From Cylindrodendrum hubeiense (taxonomy: Eukaryota > Ascomycota > Sordariomycetes > Hypocreales > Nectriaceae), in assembly GCA_014621425.1 (NCBI GenBank), contig JAANBB010000540.1, positions 1-23,795 on the forward strand: DNA of 23,795 nt, read 5' to 3'. Made by a program: the position numbers and the translations under genes. Positions within the stretch are counted from its first letter, which is position 1; every line of letters begins with the position of its first letter. The notes under the pieces were generated by a model. It made no database searches. It was not told the origin of the DNA and saw only the letters and a program-made list of their open reading frames with translations. Below are positions 1 through 9,310 of this stretch, in pieces.

Positions 1-3000
1 AACCCGCCCGCCCGTCCGAGCGTGCCCTCATGCCTGTCCTCCCCGAAATAGCGCTCAGATCAGAGGTTCAGATCGTCGATGAGGATGGGCATGCGGTCCC
101 CACATGTCCGCAAGTTCATATGCCCCCTCCCCGCGCTGTAAGCCCAACCTCGGCCGACATATCGTGCAGGAACGCTGCGTATGACCTCAATCTCCGTGTG
201 CATTGCAGATCTGTGTAATCAAAACAGCAACCAGCTCGATAGAAAAAGAGCTCAAATCAAACTTTTCGAAAAGGGGCGCAAAAGGGTGTTCGAAGATGCG
301 TATCGGCAAGGGGTGCTGGCGGTGCCACGGCGCAGCCGCCTGGGACGGGGTTGGGTCGCATGCAGCGGTGCGATCGGAGCGCATCAGGAGACAAATCTTG
401 GCTGGGGGCAAATAGATCTAATCAAGCCTTTCTTAATTTCTCTCATGCGTCTCCTTTGGGAGACGGGCATGTGCGTTGTCGGGAGAGTTACGCTCAAGGC
501 GCTCCGGCACTCTAGGCCCCTGAGAGGCTGCGATGCAACGTGCCCAATGAAGAGCTCCGTCTTTGCAAGCTCTGGATTTAGAATACCCGCCCGTGGTAAG
601 TGGTAACTCTCTAGCTCCAGGGGCAGGCCAGGTGAGGCAGAACGTGTGTGTGCAGACGTCGCACTCGGTGTCGACGTACTCGTCGCCACCACACCACACC
701 ACCGACTGCGGCTACGCATTCGCAGTCACACTCTGACGGGACAGGTCGAAGAGGGGGGCCGCGATCCACTGCATTATGCATAAGGCGTGCATCGGTGCTC
801 GATTGTTTTACGAGGCTCTGGATGCATAAAGTACGTGGGCATGGCTGCCACAGCCACTTGCAGCTGCGTTGCCGTCACCACCACGGACGAGTTCATCTCT
901 ATACGGTAGGTATTGGGCTTTTGAGATCAGGCAATGGCTGGCTGGGATGGACCTAGTGCCCTTTTCCCGACTTGCTTACGGCCAATACCAGCCAGGGAAT
1001 GCATGATGATCAGGCTCGCTCATCTTCGACACGTAGGCCACGTACTGGCGAACATGCGAAAGGCGTGAACTGTTGGTGATGGATGCAACGTCGGCGGTCT
1101 CAACTCCAAACAACCTGTTTCCTCGATACAAATCGATCAGTTAATCTCGCGTCTGCCTCTCCGGATCAAGCTGATGGTCCGGTAATTACCATACCCAGAA
1201 TCGCTCATCAGGCCACCCTCTTCGTCGGCGTCGTCCACTCGCGCAGCCCAAACGCGGACATGGCCATTGTTCGTCGCACTGCAAAGAATCCCTGGCGGCC
1301 AACCCCGCCGCCCAACCCCCGTGCGATCAAGCGGCAGCGGCCACGAGGGGCGGCTTTCATTTTCATGTGCGTGCGCTCTTCACAAGCAACGGGCAGCGGA
1401 GAGCCTCGGCGTGGCGCACGGAGGAGGCGCAAAACGAGGAGAGCTAGGGCACAAGTGAGTCTCGGCCGCCTTGTCAGAACGAGTCACGATTCGGTCGATG
1501 GCCCATCGTCCAACAGGGAAGGCGACCTGGGGCTGGGATCCGAAGAGGGCTGCTCAACCCCGGGCGACGCGCAGGGGGCTGGATTGGCATCATTGGGCCT
1601 TGCCGTCCGCCTGCGGCACAGGGACCATGGCGGGACAAGTATCTGCGGGGGAAATGAGCGCCATCGACAGACCAGGACGCTAAGTTGGTTACCCCGGACG
1701 GACCGGAAGCCAACCTGGGGAGGTTGTGCCGGGTCTTGTGTGGTGTTAGTCGCAGGTTGGTCAAGCTGGTCGTGGAATGGAACACGCCCATCGACTCGAC
1801 GTCGACCAGCGTGTCATGGCCGCGGGCGTGATGGCAGCGTCATGCCCGCCCTGGCCGCCCTGGCAGACAACGCCGGATGGGACTCGATGACGATGCGTCG
1901 CTCCCCCAATTCTCTCCCTCCCCCAATTCCCATCCCGAACTTCCCGCAACACCACCCAACGGCCGCGATCAGCGCCCTTTGGTTCCTGCGTCCTGCGTCC
2001 CTGCCGTCCCGCCGCCCGAGTTTCGAGATGGTTGCCCTTCCTGGCTTCAGGTCGCTGTCAATCGTTGCGCCGTCGACCCCATCCCCCCGGACCGCCCGTT
2101 TCGATGCTATTCCTGTTCTCGGCCTTCCCCAGGCAGGCCGCCGCGGGCCATCGGCCTCGGGAGCCTTGGCGGGCGTCCAGAGCGACAAGCCATCCCCTGT
2201 CATTTCGCATGTGACCGCTGTTGGTTTGGCCTGTGAAGGGATTCTGCAGCGACGTGCTCGGGGAGTTCACTGAGACGCGCCAAGAAACCCAACGTGCTGT
2301 CTACCAAGTTGCTGCTTTTTATCTAAATCCTCACATCAATGTGCCGCGCTTTGCTTGGTATTGCAAGGTGGACAATTGGAGCTTGGCCCTCAACCCCAGA
2401 TTTCTGCACAGACTTGCAAGTCCTTACGGGGCAAATCGAGCCACTTTTCCTGGGCGCAAATCGGTGGGTTCATCGGGAGGAAGATCCGCAAGAAGGACCA
2501 TGGTCGGGGAAGCAAGGACGGGGAAGCAAGGACGGGGCAGCAAGTACGGGGCAGCAAGGACGGGGAAGAGAGTGGATCAATCTCTCGCCACGACTCTTTC
2601 CAACTCATGCTCCGGCCTCGTCACCAATACTTCCAATACAGTTCGCAAGCCCCGGTCCTCCAAATCTCATTAGACGGTGGCCGAGATTAACTCTCCTACA
2701 AGAGGCTGCGTTTCTGGATCCAGCAGCTTCTGGATCTGGCCGTGAGCTTCTTCACATGCCCCGTTGGCTGGCGTCCTCTCCCCTCTCATCTCTATTATAA
2801 ACCACCCCGGGCACTGGTGCGGTGCCGCCCCGTCGATCTGCTCGGCGGTGTGGCTCGAATGCGGAAGTCCGGCCGGCCGAGAAAAGAAATCGTCTGTTCG
2901 AATTGGAGCAACCAAGGCAACCTAGTTTCTCTCCGAATACGGCTTCCCCAGGTTGCATACCCCATGCCGGAGTGGCTGGCCCTCCACTGGACGCCGCCGC

Positions 3001-3370
3001 CTGTAACCACACCACTCCCGAACTCCCCATCACCAGTCCTTTACCATGTGGAGCTTCTCTCTCTACGCCTCCGGTCTGGGGGTTCCTTTGTTAACCCCCC
3101 CAGGCCGGGCTCCTTGCGACTAGCAACGTCCTTTCGGCCCTGTTGTCCCAATTCGCCCCCATCCCGGCCCATCCTCCTCATGCAGGACCCGGGTCATCGC
3201 CTTGGAACCCGGCCATCCACACCACCGCCGTCCACAGTGCAGACGGTGGCCCTCGCGTGGCACCGAGTGGAATGGTACGGCCTGAGCTGTGAATGGCAGA
3301 ACCATAGCTGGGCTGGGCAGATCGTCCCGTTGTCAAGTGCCTCTTCATGCTCGTCCTCCTAGTGCCATCA
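1..3370. other. gene-poor GC-rich region upstream of the CFEM gene
   Basis: No protein family is recognisable in any frame across this stretch. It is rich in short CCGCC/CCCC tracts, and the ORFs in it have low-complexity Arg/Pro/Ser-rich translations typical of chance ORFs in GC-rich fungal DNA. The longest is a 396-codon plus-strand ORF at 1083-2273 with no domain, signal peptide or membrane segment. A TATA-like element (TATTATAAA, about 2793-2801) has no convincing gene behind it. A 14-bp tandem repeat lies at 2506-2571. The right part presumably contains the distal promoter of the CFEM gene. A non-coding transcript or a 3' end from outside the window cannot be excluded. Confidence 0.6.
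2506..2571. repeat. 14-bp minisatellite, about 4.7 copies
   Basis: Units are GGGGAAGCAAGGAC (2506-2519), an identical copy (2520-2533), GGGGCAGCAAGTAC (2534-2547), GGGGCAGCAAGGAC (2548-2561) and a partial GGGGAAGAGA (2562-2571). Units differ by at most two bases. No gene is recognised across it. 14 nt is not a multiple of three, so copy-number change would break any reading frame here. Confidence 0.9.
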
Positions 3371-3372
3371 CA

Positions 3373-3380
3373 TACATAAA
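3373..3380 (+). promoter_or_regulatory. TATA-like element of the CFEM gene
   Basis: TACATAAA lies about 165 bp upstream of the CFEM start codon. A C/T-rich stretch (about 3403-3440) follows, then an A/C-rich leader ending in CTTCAAAATG. A pyrimidine-rich tract near the transcription start is common in strongly expressed filamentous-fungal genes. The assignment rests on position and composition only. Confidence 0.45.
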
Positions 3381-3542
3381 GGGCACCCGCCATCCGCCTC
3401 ATTCGACTTCTTTCCCTTCCTCCTCATCCACTCGCTCACAGGACCAGCTTCACTCGTTGTCTACTCAACCCAACAACCTCAGCACTCTTCAAGCACCAGC
3501 TTCATCTTAAGCCCAAAAGCCACCTTTTCAACCACCTTCAAA

Positions 3543-4222
3543 ATGAAGTACGCTTTCGTTGCCATTGCCCTCGCCGCCGTCGCGCGTGCCCAGACCATCG
3601 ATGATGTCCCCTCGTGTGCCATCGACTGCCTAGACACAAGCATCGAGAGCGAGACTACCTGCTCGACCACCGACTACGCTTGCGTCTGTGAGAACTTCGA
3701 CTCCATCCAGGGCAGTGCCACCAGCTGTGTCATCAAGGCTTGCGGTGCCGACGTCGCCGTCAGTAAGTGTTCCCTGAGTCTCTTCTATAGAGCTTCACAT
3801 CCCAGTGATTTCACTTATACCGGTGCTAACTCTAAAACCCAGACGACGTCCTCCCCGCTGTCGAGGCTCTCTGCTCCGCTGTTGCCAGCGGCGGCAGCGA
3901 GACCACTGCTGCTGTTGAGACCACTGCCGCTGTTGAGACCACCGCCGCTGCCGAGACCACCTCTGCGGTTGTCGTTGAGACCACCACCTCCGCCGTCGTC
4001 CAGTCTACCACCGCCGTCGTCCAGTCTACTACCGCCGTCGTCGTTGAGAGCACCACTGCTGCCGAGACCACCACCATCGTCAGCAAGCCCGCCACCTCCC
4101 CCAACGCCACCGTTTCTACCTCCAAGCCCGAGGAGACCACCGCTGTCATCACCGGCGGCGCTGCTGCCATCGGCTCCATTGGCGGCCTGGCCATGCTCGT
4201 CCTCGGCGCCCTCGCTCTGTAA
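3543..4222 (+). CDS. CFEM-domain GPI-anchored cell-surface protein
   Basis: Two exons, 3543-3762 and 3843-4222, encode 199 aa. The 80-nt intron has donor GTAAGT, a GCTAAC branch point and acceptor CCCAG. Residues 1-16 are a signal peptide (MKYAFVAIALAAVARA). The CFEM domain (about 22-88) has all eight cysteines (C25, C29, C40, C47, C49, C62, C67, C84). D44, just before the fourth cysteine, occupies the place of the aspartate that ligands haem iron in haem-binding CFEM proteins. A Thr/Ser/Val/Ala-rich stalk follows (about 90-170), then a hydrophobic tail after an ITGG stretch that fits GPI-anchor addition. The protein should sit at the plasma membrane or wall. Family roles include haem/iron capture, wall stability and host interaction; which applies here cannot be told. 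The unspliced frame reads into a Pro/Arg-rich nonsense tail, which supports the intron. The start is the only ATG giving a signal peptide. Confidence 0.93.
3899..4033 (+). repeat. in-frame tandem repeats coding the Thr-rich stalk
   Basis: Four 18-nt units beginning GAGACCACY run from 3899 to 3970 and encode ETTAAV, ETTAAV, ETTAAA and ETTSAV. Two 21-nt units at 3992-4012 and 4013-4033 each encode AVVQSTT. Both unit lengths are multiples of three, so gain or loss of units changes stalk length without breaking the frame, as is typical of fungal wall proteins. Confidence 0.85.
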
Positions 4223-5512
4223 AGAGTGTGATCGCCACGAGCCTTCTGCAGGGGGGTATCCTCATCTGAGACATTCCCCTGGCAGAACGACAAAGTTATG
4301 GGTTTCTTTCACTGGGCTGTGATACATGTCAAGATAGTTACGGTTCATGAGGCGGCTCTCAATGTGTTTAATTGTTGGGTTGGATTGATGTCCTTCAGGA
4401 TGTGTAATTTAATACAACCAGGATCTGGGTAATATTAATGGTGTCTGCCGATCGGCAGCGATTGGATTACAAGAAAGTGAATTTGCCACTGCCGAAATGT
4501 GAAATGTGCCGCTCTCTCTTTTCATTCGCGTGACAAGTCAAAATCGCCTGTGTCGCAGCCGCCGACGAGGCAACACCAGTATTCGTACACCATCTTTCGT
4601 CAGCTCGTCAGCTCACACCAAGATCAACATGACGCTAACTGACGCGGCGTGGCTGTCAAAACCGACAAATAAACGCCCAGTGTCACAAGCTCCACGCCGG
4701 GCTCTCCGACGGGTCTTGCCTCGGAACTTCTGGAAGGGCGCCATAAAGTCCGGATTAAGTAGCTCACTAGCAGCTCGCGTTTGACTTACATTGCACTTCT
4801 GATGGGATTTGTTCAAGGTTTTCGAGGCTGGGGATCCCAATTGGAGAACCGGCCGAGGGAGCAGCACTCTCTGTTTCATTTGTCGAGGTCAGATGGCAGC
4901 CTGTCTTGGTACTTTGCACATGTGGTTGGCGAATTCCCGAGGCGGAACGAATGGACAAGACTCGAATTGGCAATGCCGAGCATTGAAGTTTCCTTGGGCT
5001 AATGTCCACTAATTCCGGCACCCGATTTAGCCCATCATTGCCTTGAATTGCAACCAAGTTTCCTTGCCTTGGCTCGTCAATTCGGAACTCTTGCCGTCTC
5101 GCTGGACGATACGATGACGTTGAATCATCCCGGCGTGCGGGGTTGGGAATCGACCGATGCTACCCACAAGACCGGCTGCAGCAACTTGGTGGTTGCTTTG
5201 GATACGAGAAGTATGGTGCACCAAAGCGTATTATGGCTAGCAGGGAATTAATTGTGGACGGCGTGTTCATCGAGGAACAAAAGGTAGCCAGGCATTTCCT
5301 ACCCAAGTACCTAAGCATCCAAACTGGATGGCCAGAGTTGTTCAACACAAGCCCCTAACTCGTATTTGTTATCCTCCATAGTGAGATTCTTTCTATTGTG
5401 ATTTGAAGACGCCCCAAGCACATATAAGTCTGTATTGAAATGTTGGCCGCCCACCTCGCCAGTTACCCTATAGGTAATCAGCGAGCGACAACAGCCAAAC
5501 AACCCTGCCTCT
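4223..5512. other. intergenic region between the CFEM gene and the lipid-droplet hydrolase
   Basis: This is the shared 3' flank of two convergent genes. The first 250 bp after the CFEM stop is AT-rich and is probably its 3' UTR. Short ORFs on both strands (for example 4506-4784 and 5048-5251) have no recognisable domain and are interrupted in every frame. No RNA gene or clear transposon end was seen. Confidence 0.6.
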
Positions 5513-6589
5513 TTACTCCTTCTCCTGCCGTGGGGTGAAGCCTGCATCGATCTCTTTGATCCAATCGTGCGCACTCCTTGCCATCGCTAAACTCGAGACT
5601 TCACTGTTGTCAGCGTACACGCACTCATGTAAAGCAAAAGCATCATCAAATGACTTACCAACTTTGGTGCAAAACGCATGGGGAATATCCCCTTCGGCCA
5701 CCACGATCTTGGTCCTCCCTCCCCTCTCGCTATGCTCCCGCCGCCGCTCAATCAACTCGTCCCTCGCCCAGTCCGCAACCCAGTGATCCTCCCGCCCGTA
5801 GAATAGGAAGAACTTGGGCGTCGCTTGGTCGTCGTCGTCGTGCTCCGCCACCTCCCACAGCTCCTCCCCCCAGCGCTCCTCGTGGATCATCTCCAGCTCC
5901 GACAGGCCCAGGTGGATGGCCTGGTGCACGCCGTCGCGGCTCTTGAGCCAGCGGGCCGTGACTTCGGCAGTCAGCGGCGTGAAGCCCATGACTTTGTTGA
6001 CGATCCATGTCAGCGTCCCCTTGGTGAAGACGCTGAGGATCAGGCGCGCGCCGATGTGTGCGACGTTGTCGAGGACAGGGAGGACGCGGCGGAACGACTC
6101 GACCTTGGTACCGCTGGGGGACTTGCCGATGTGTGTGAGGGTCGGGAAGAGCAGGAAGCCGTACTTGAGATTGAGATGCGGCGCTCGGTCTGGCGACTTC
6201 ATGTGGCGATGGAAGATCTCGACGCAGATGAAGCTGCCAACCGAATGTCCCATCAAAACCACAAAGTCGTAGGGTTTCCCGGCTGTCCCGTCCGCCCTCA
6301 CCCGCTTAGCAGCGACGTCATCGTAAATGCCCTCAATCTGGCCCTCCAGATCCCACGGCTCATTGCCCTCCCCAAACGGCTCGTGATCATCGTCACTGAA
6401 TCCCAATAGATTTCTGCCGTAGATGTCATACGCAGTCTCGACCTCGGATGTCTGCAGCAGCCCGCGGATGTTGTTGAGGAACTCGGTATAGTACTCGATG
6501 AGGCCAGGGTTGCCGCACACAAAGTAGACGAGTGCATGCCGCTTGACGCCCTTTTCCGTGTCCGACGGAAGCCATATCTCCGGATACAT
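5513..6589 (-). CDS. lipid-droplet-associated serine hydrolase (LDAH family, alpha/beta fold)
   Basis: Intronless, 358 aa. The start is the ATG at 6589, giving MYPEIWLPSD. The reading frame can be extended two codons to a TTG, but a TGA lies a few codons further upstream. The family opening is followed by the oxyanion-loop region YFVCGNPGLIEYY (about 22-34). The nucleophile elbow GHSVG is at 114-118 with Ser116. Asp268 in YGREDHWV and His304 in DIPHAFC complete the expected catalytic triad. Length and block order match fungal LDAH-like proteins. Family members are bound to lipid droplets and are implicated in sterol-ester and neutral-lipid turnover. The true substrate is not settled in the family and cannot be read here. 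The hydrophobic stretch around 175-205 could be the droplet-targeting part. AATAG just upstream could be a splice acceptor, so a short extra 5' exon is possible. Confidence 0.9.
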   Translation of the reverse strand: MYPEIWLPSDTEKGVKRHALVYFVCGNPGLIEYYTEFLNNIRGLLQTSEVETAYDIYGRNLLGFSDDDHEPFGEGNEPWDLEGQIEGIYDDVAAKRVRADGTAGKPYDFVVLMGHSVGSFICVEIFHRHMKSPDRAPHLNLKYGFLLFPTLTHIGKSPSGTKVESFRRVLPVLDNVAHIGARLILSVFTKGTLTWIVNKVMGFTPLTAEVTARWLKSRDGVHQAIHLGLSELEMIHEERWGEELWEVAEHDDDDQATPKFFLFYGREDHWVADWARDELIERRREHSERGGRTKIVVAEGDIPHAFCTKVGKSFDDAFALHECVYADNSEVSSLAMARSAHDWIKEIDAGFTPRQEKE

Positions 6590-7082
6590 AGTCAAGCTTC
6601 CTATTAAGTGCAGTCAATGGGTTGCGAGGTGTGTAGGTTATGTTGTCTGGAGTCTGATCGAAGTCGCCAGCGTCGCCTCGAGATCCGAGCCTACGATAAG
6701 ATTACGTGCGACTAAGTACACAGTGCGATATCACCAACTCGTGGTCGCCCGCTGTGGAATTCCTGTGGTATTTGCCACAAGACCATATCAGTTGCTGCAC
6801 TCTTAACGAGGGTAATTTCAATGACTATTTTCCATCTCGATTGCGACCCTTGATGTAAATGATAATCCTCCCTCTAGAAAATATATTATTCTACCCCCGC
6901 ATGTCTGAGCCACCGTGACAAGGCTGAGCTACACCAGCTCCAAACAGCTCCGCTAGGCATACTTGACACGACAATTGCAGAGTAAATGCAACGCATAGAT
7001 AAATCAAGCCTGTCCCTTTACAAATGCAGACTCCGCGGCAAGATCCCAGTGTGCTAAGGATCGGCATAGCAGCAGCCGCACG
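6590..7082. other. divergent promoter region
   Basis: This 493-bp spacer lies between the 5' ends of the minus-strand hydrolase and the plus-strand membrane-protein relic. It becomes AT-rich towards 6820-6900. No ORF of interest and no recognised motif were found. Confidence 0.5.
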
Positions 7083-8348
7083 ATGACTCGTCCCCGCTTC
7101 TTTCGGCCCATTTTACTCTCATACGTCTTTAACACCGTGACGCTCATCGTTGGTCCAATTTACATCATCATTTCCGTTAAGAGATCCCTGAACGCACGAC
7201 GGCAATCCGATGCCACCTTCCCGCAGTGCAATAGTCGCCTAACGACGCCGCTCAGTGGTGATGAGAGACACTCCGCTGATGGACCCCTTGGATTTGAAGG
7301 GAACCTAGACGTCTATGGTTTCGGTATACGCCTAAGCCTCTACCTGCAGTGGCTAGCCTCCACGATAACCAACCAGTGGTTTATCGAGGGCCGCAAGGCA
7401 CAAGCGGCCTTCGTGCTGTTTCAGTTGGCTCTCGTCTGCGCCATCTACATCATGACTTGGGACCACACCAGCTGCACCCTTGATGTGGAAATCATCTTAC
7501 TTTACTACATGTACATTGGCGGCGGCTATTGCGTCTTCACGTGGCCGCCGGTGCATGTAGAGCGCAGCATTTGGTCGCACCGACTGCATGTGCTCCACGG
7601 AGGGTTGACTGCCCTCTTCGTCTGCCACATGTTGTGGTTCTGGGTCTCAGGGATGGACACTGGGTATCTACGGCTCCCTTGCGAGACGATATATATGGGC
7701 TTCTTCTAAAAGGCTAGCACTTACTCATCTACGGTAACAAGGGTACTATTCGCATGCGTTTCGTGGCTATTAATAGCCAGTATAACATCATGCGCGGTAG
7801 CAGCAACTATTTTATTTCCAGATCTCATGCGCCAGGCATTATTTCCAACACGAGATAATGGCAGCACAGATCTCGATACATTTCAGGATGATGATTCGTA
7901 TGATCGTGCTTTGGAACCCACCGCAGCCCGAAGTGCTACTGAACAATAGGCTCTATATAAAGCTGCCGCAGAGGTAGAGACATTTGAGGAGTTAAGACAG
8001 CTAGGGCTTCGGCATAGAGATATGATTGGTTTTAGTGAGACGACACGTATATCTCCTACCACATCCAGGTATGTTACTGCTCTCAGGTTATTTCAGTACA
8101 CTGAACCTGTACAATGCATTAACGCCTCACATTATTACAGGATCTCACGGATTTTAGCAGTCTGCCTTTCTGGGTCCTTTTTCATCTGGGCCGTTACATC
8201 AATAGAGTTAACTCTCGCCTGGAACAAAGTATCAGAATGTTATATAATTAATTCACCTGGACAATTTATGCCATTGATTATTGGTGGGGGTAGCTTTATA
8301 TCAGCATCACTGGGGTGGTGGAGGAAGTTGAGACAGGACTGTTCTTGA
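7083..8348 (+). pseudogene. decayed multi-pass membrane protein, two internal in-frame stops
   Basis: One reading frame runs through the locus. It starts at ATG 7083 and codes 208 codons to TAA at 7707-7709. It resumes in the same frame to TAG at 7947-7949, and again to TGA at 8346-8348. A probable 72-nt intron (8069-8140, GTATGT...TTACAG) joins the last two parts in frame. The product resembles uncharacterised fungal membrane proteins with a central VYGFGIRLSLYLQW block (about residues 78-91) and a C-terminal helix ending in a GQFMPLIIGGG-like block. About seven hydrophobic segments are visible: residues about 10-30, 85-100, 115-135, 142-160, 178-195, then two beyond the stops. Family-like sequence continues after each stop, which argues for decay rather than a natural C-terminus. 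A 54-nt intron (7664-7717) could remove the first stop, and a 153-nt one (7797-7949) the second, but both would delete hydrophobic, coding-like sequence and have weak signals. A functional 208-aa short form is the other alternative. Function unknown. Confidence 0.6.
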
Positions 8349-8612
8349 TACATATCGTTCAATGTGATCGATAACCCGACACTAGACTTGGGGCTAATCA
8401 GTGAGCATGTCCCCGTAGGCAGAAACACTGTCTCGGCTCGTGTTATCAACTCTTACAAGTTCTTGCCGGTGAATAATTGATTCGCTTTGATGGATTCAAT
8501 TTGTTTCGCTTCTGGACCTTTCTCGCCTTCATCTTTGGTACATGGCCTAGCGGCCTGCACAGGTTTGCTGTGTACACAATTGTCCTGTCTTCCAGGTTAG
8601 CATACAACTAAT
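8349..8612 (+). pseudogene. coding-like debris with a frameshift, identity unknown
   Basis: Directly after the TGA at 8346 the same frame reads about 43 codons with a protein-like composition (around IDNPTLDLGLISEHVPVGRN) to a TGA at 8478. About ten bases further, another frame carries a hydrophobic, aromatic-rich block (around NLFRFWTFLAFIFGTWPSGL, 8498-8557) that stops at 8609-8611. A single-base shift near 8475 would join the two. I do not recognise the family. It may be the tail of the preceding gene or a fragment of another one. This is reading of composition only. Confidence 0.3.
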
Positions 8613-9310
8613 AGGAGTGATTGGGGATGGTGTAGTTGTTCTGGCCTGCGTAACTGATTGCTTCAAACACAGAAGCTCTCCCTAGGTCCGAACCAGCCTC
8701 CTTCAGAACCGTCTTCTGGTAATTGGCTTCCAATGCCACACTGTGTGACCCTGTATGTGAACCAACCACACCCTGGATGCCATGGAGAAAACGCATATCC
8801 GGGCACAATTGCCGTTGGGACAGGGACAGGGGGGCGTATCTGCCGACAACCAACCATCATCAATCGACACCTCACGCATTGAGATTCATCGCGTGACTGG
8901 GCCGACTTGGCAGTCAAGGTTGTCCTCTTATTCAAGCATCTCAAGACAGCTTTCACATTCTGCAGCACCCTACTCATATCAAATCAATGTTAATTAACAC
9001 TACTGCTTGCTCTCATCGTCCTCTCACTAGTCATCTTGCCCTGCGGCGGGCTGCTATCGACTCCGCCGACTTGCACCCATCAAACGTGAGTAGGAATATC
9101 TGTTGGGCCAAAGTCAACACGGTTACAGCAATTGCCACTGCCATATAAGACCTTCCCTCGTCTCACATTCGGGTCTCTTAACAGTCGCCATACATCGAAC
9201 CGCATGCAAGACAACTGATCTTTGTAGGTCATTCTGGGCACGCAGCCGAATGCTATGCGCTGATATACCCTCCCCTCATCCTATCATTCCCTTCATTCGT
9301 GCATCCTTCT
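8613..9310. other. intergenic region downstream of PFF1
   Basis: No supported gene. A minus-strand ORF (8608-8853) ends in a fairly protein-like tail (around SVFEAISYAGQNNYTIP), but there is no upstream exon or domain to go with it. The part next to 9311 is probably the PFF1 3' UTR. Confidence 0.45.

Noticed and set aside
1083..2273. 396-codon plus-strand ORF
   Set aside because: Arg/Pro/Ser-rich, no domain, signal peptide or membrane segment. Overlapping ORFs of similar quality occur in other frames, as expected in GC-rich DNA with few stops.
2742..3362. 206-codon plus-strand ORF behind a TATA-like element
   Set aside because: Low-complexity Pro/Ser/Leu composition and no recognisable family. 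It lies in the promoter region of the CFEM gene.
3832..4293. 153-codon minus ORF rich in Val/Thr
   Set aside because: Antisense shadow of the CFEM stalk repeats.
5825..6409. 194-codon plus ORF
   Set aside because: Antisense shadow of the lipid-droplet hydrolase, which has a full catalytic triad.
7529..7717. 62-codon plus ORF in another frame
   Set aside because: Shadow of the membrane-protein frame, no hydrophobic pattern of its own.
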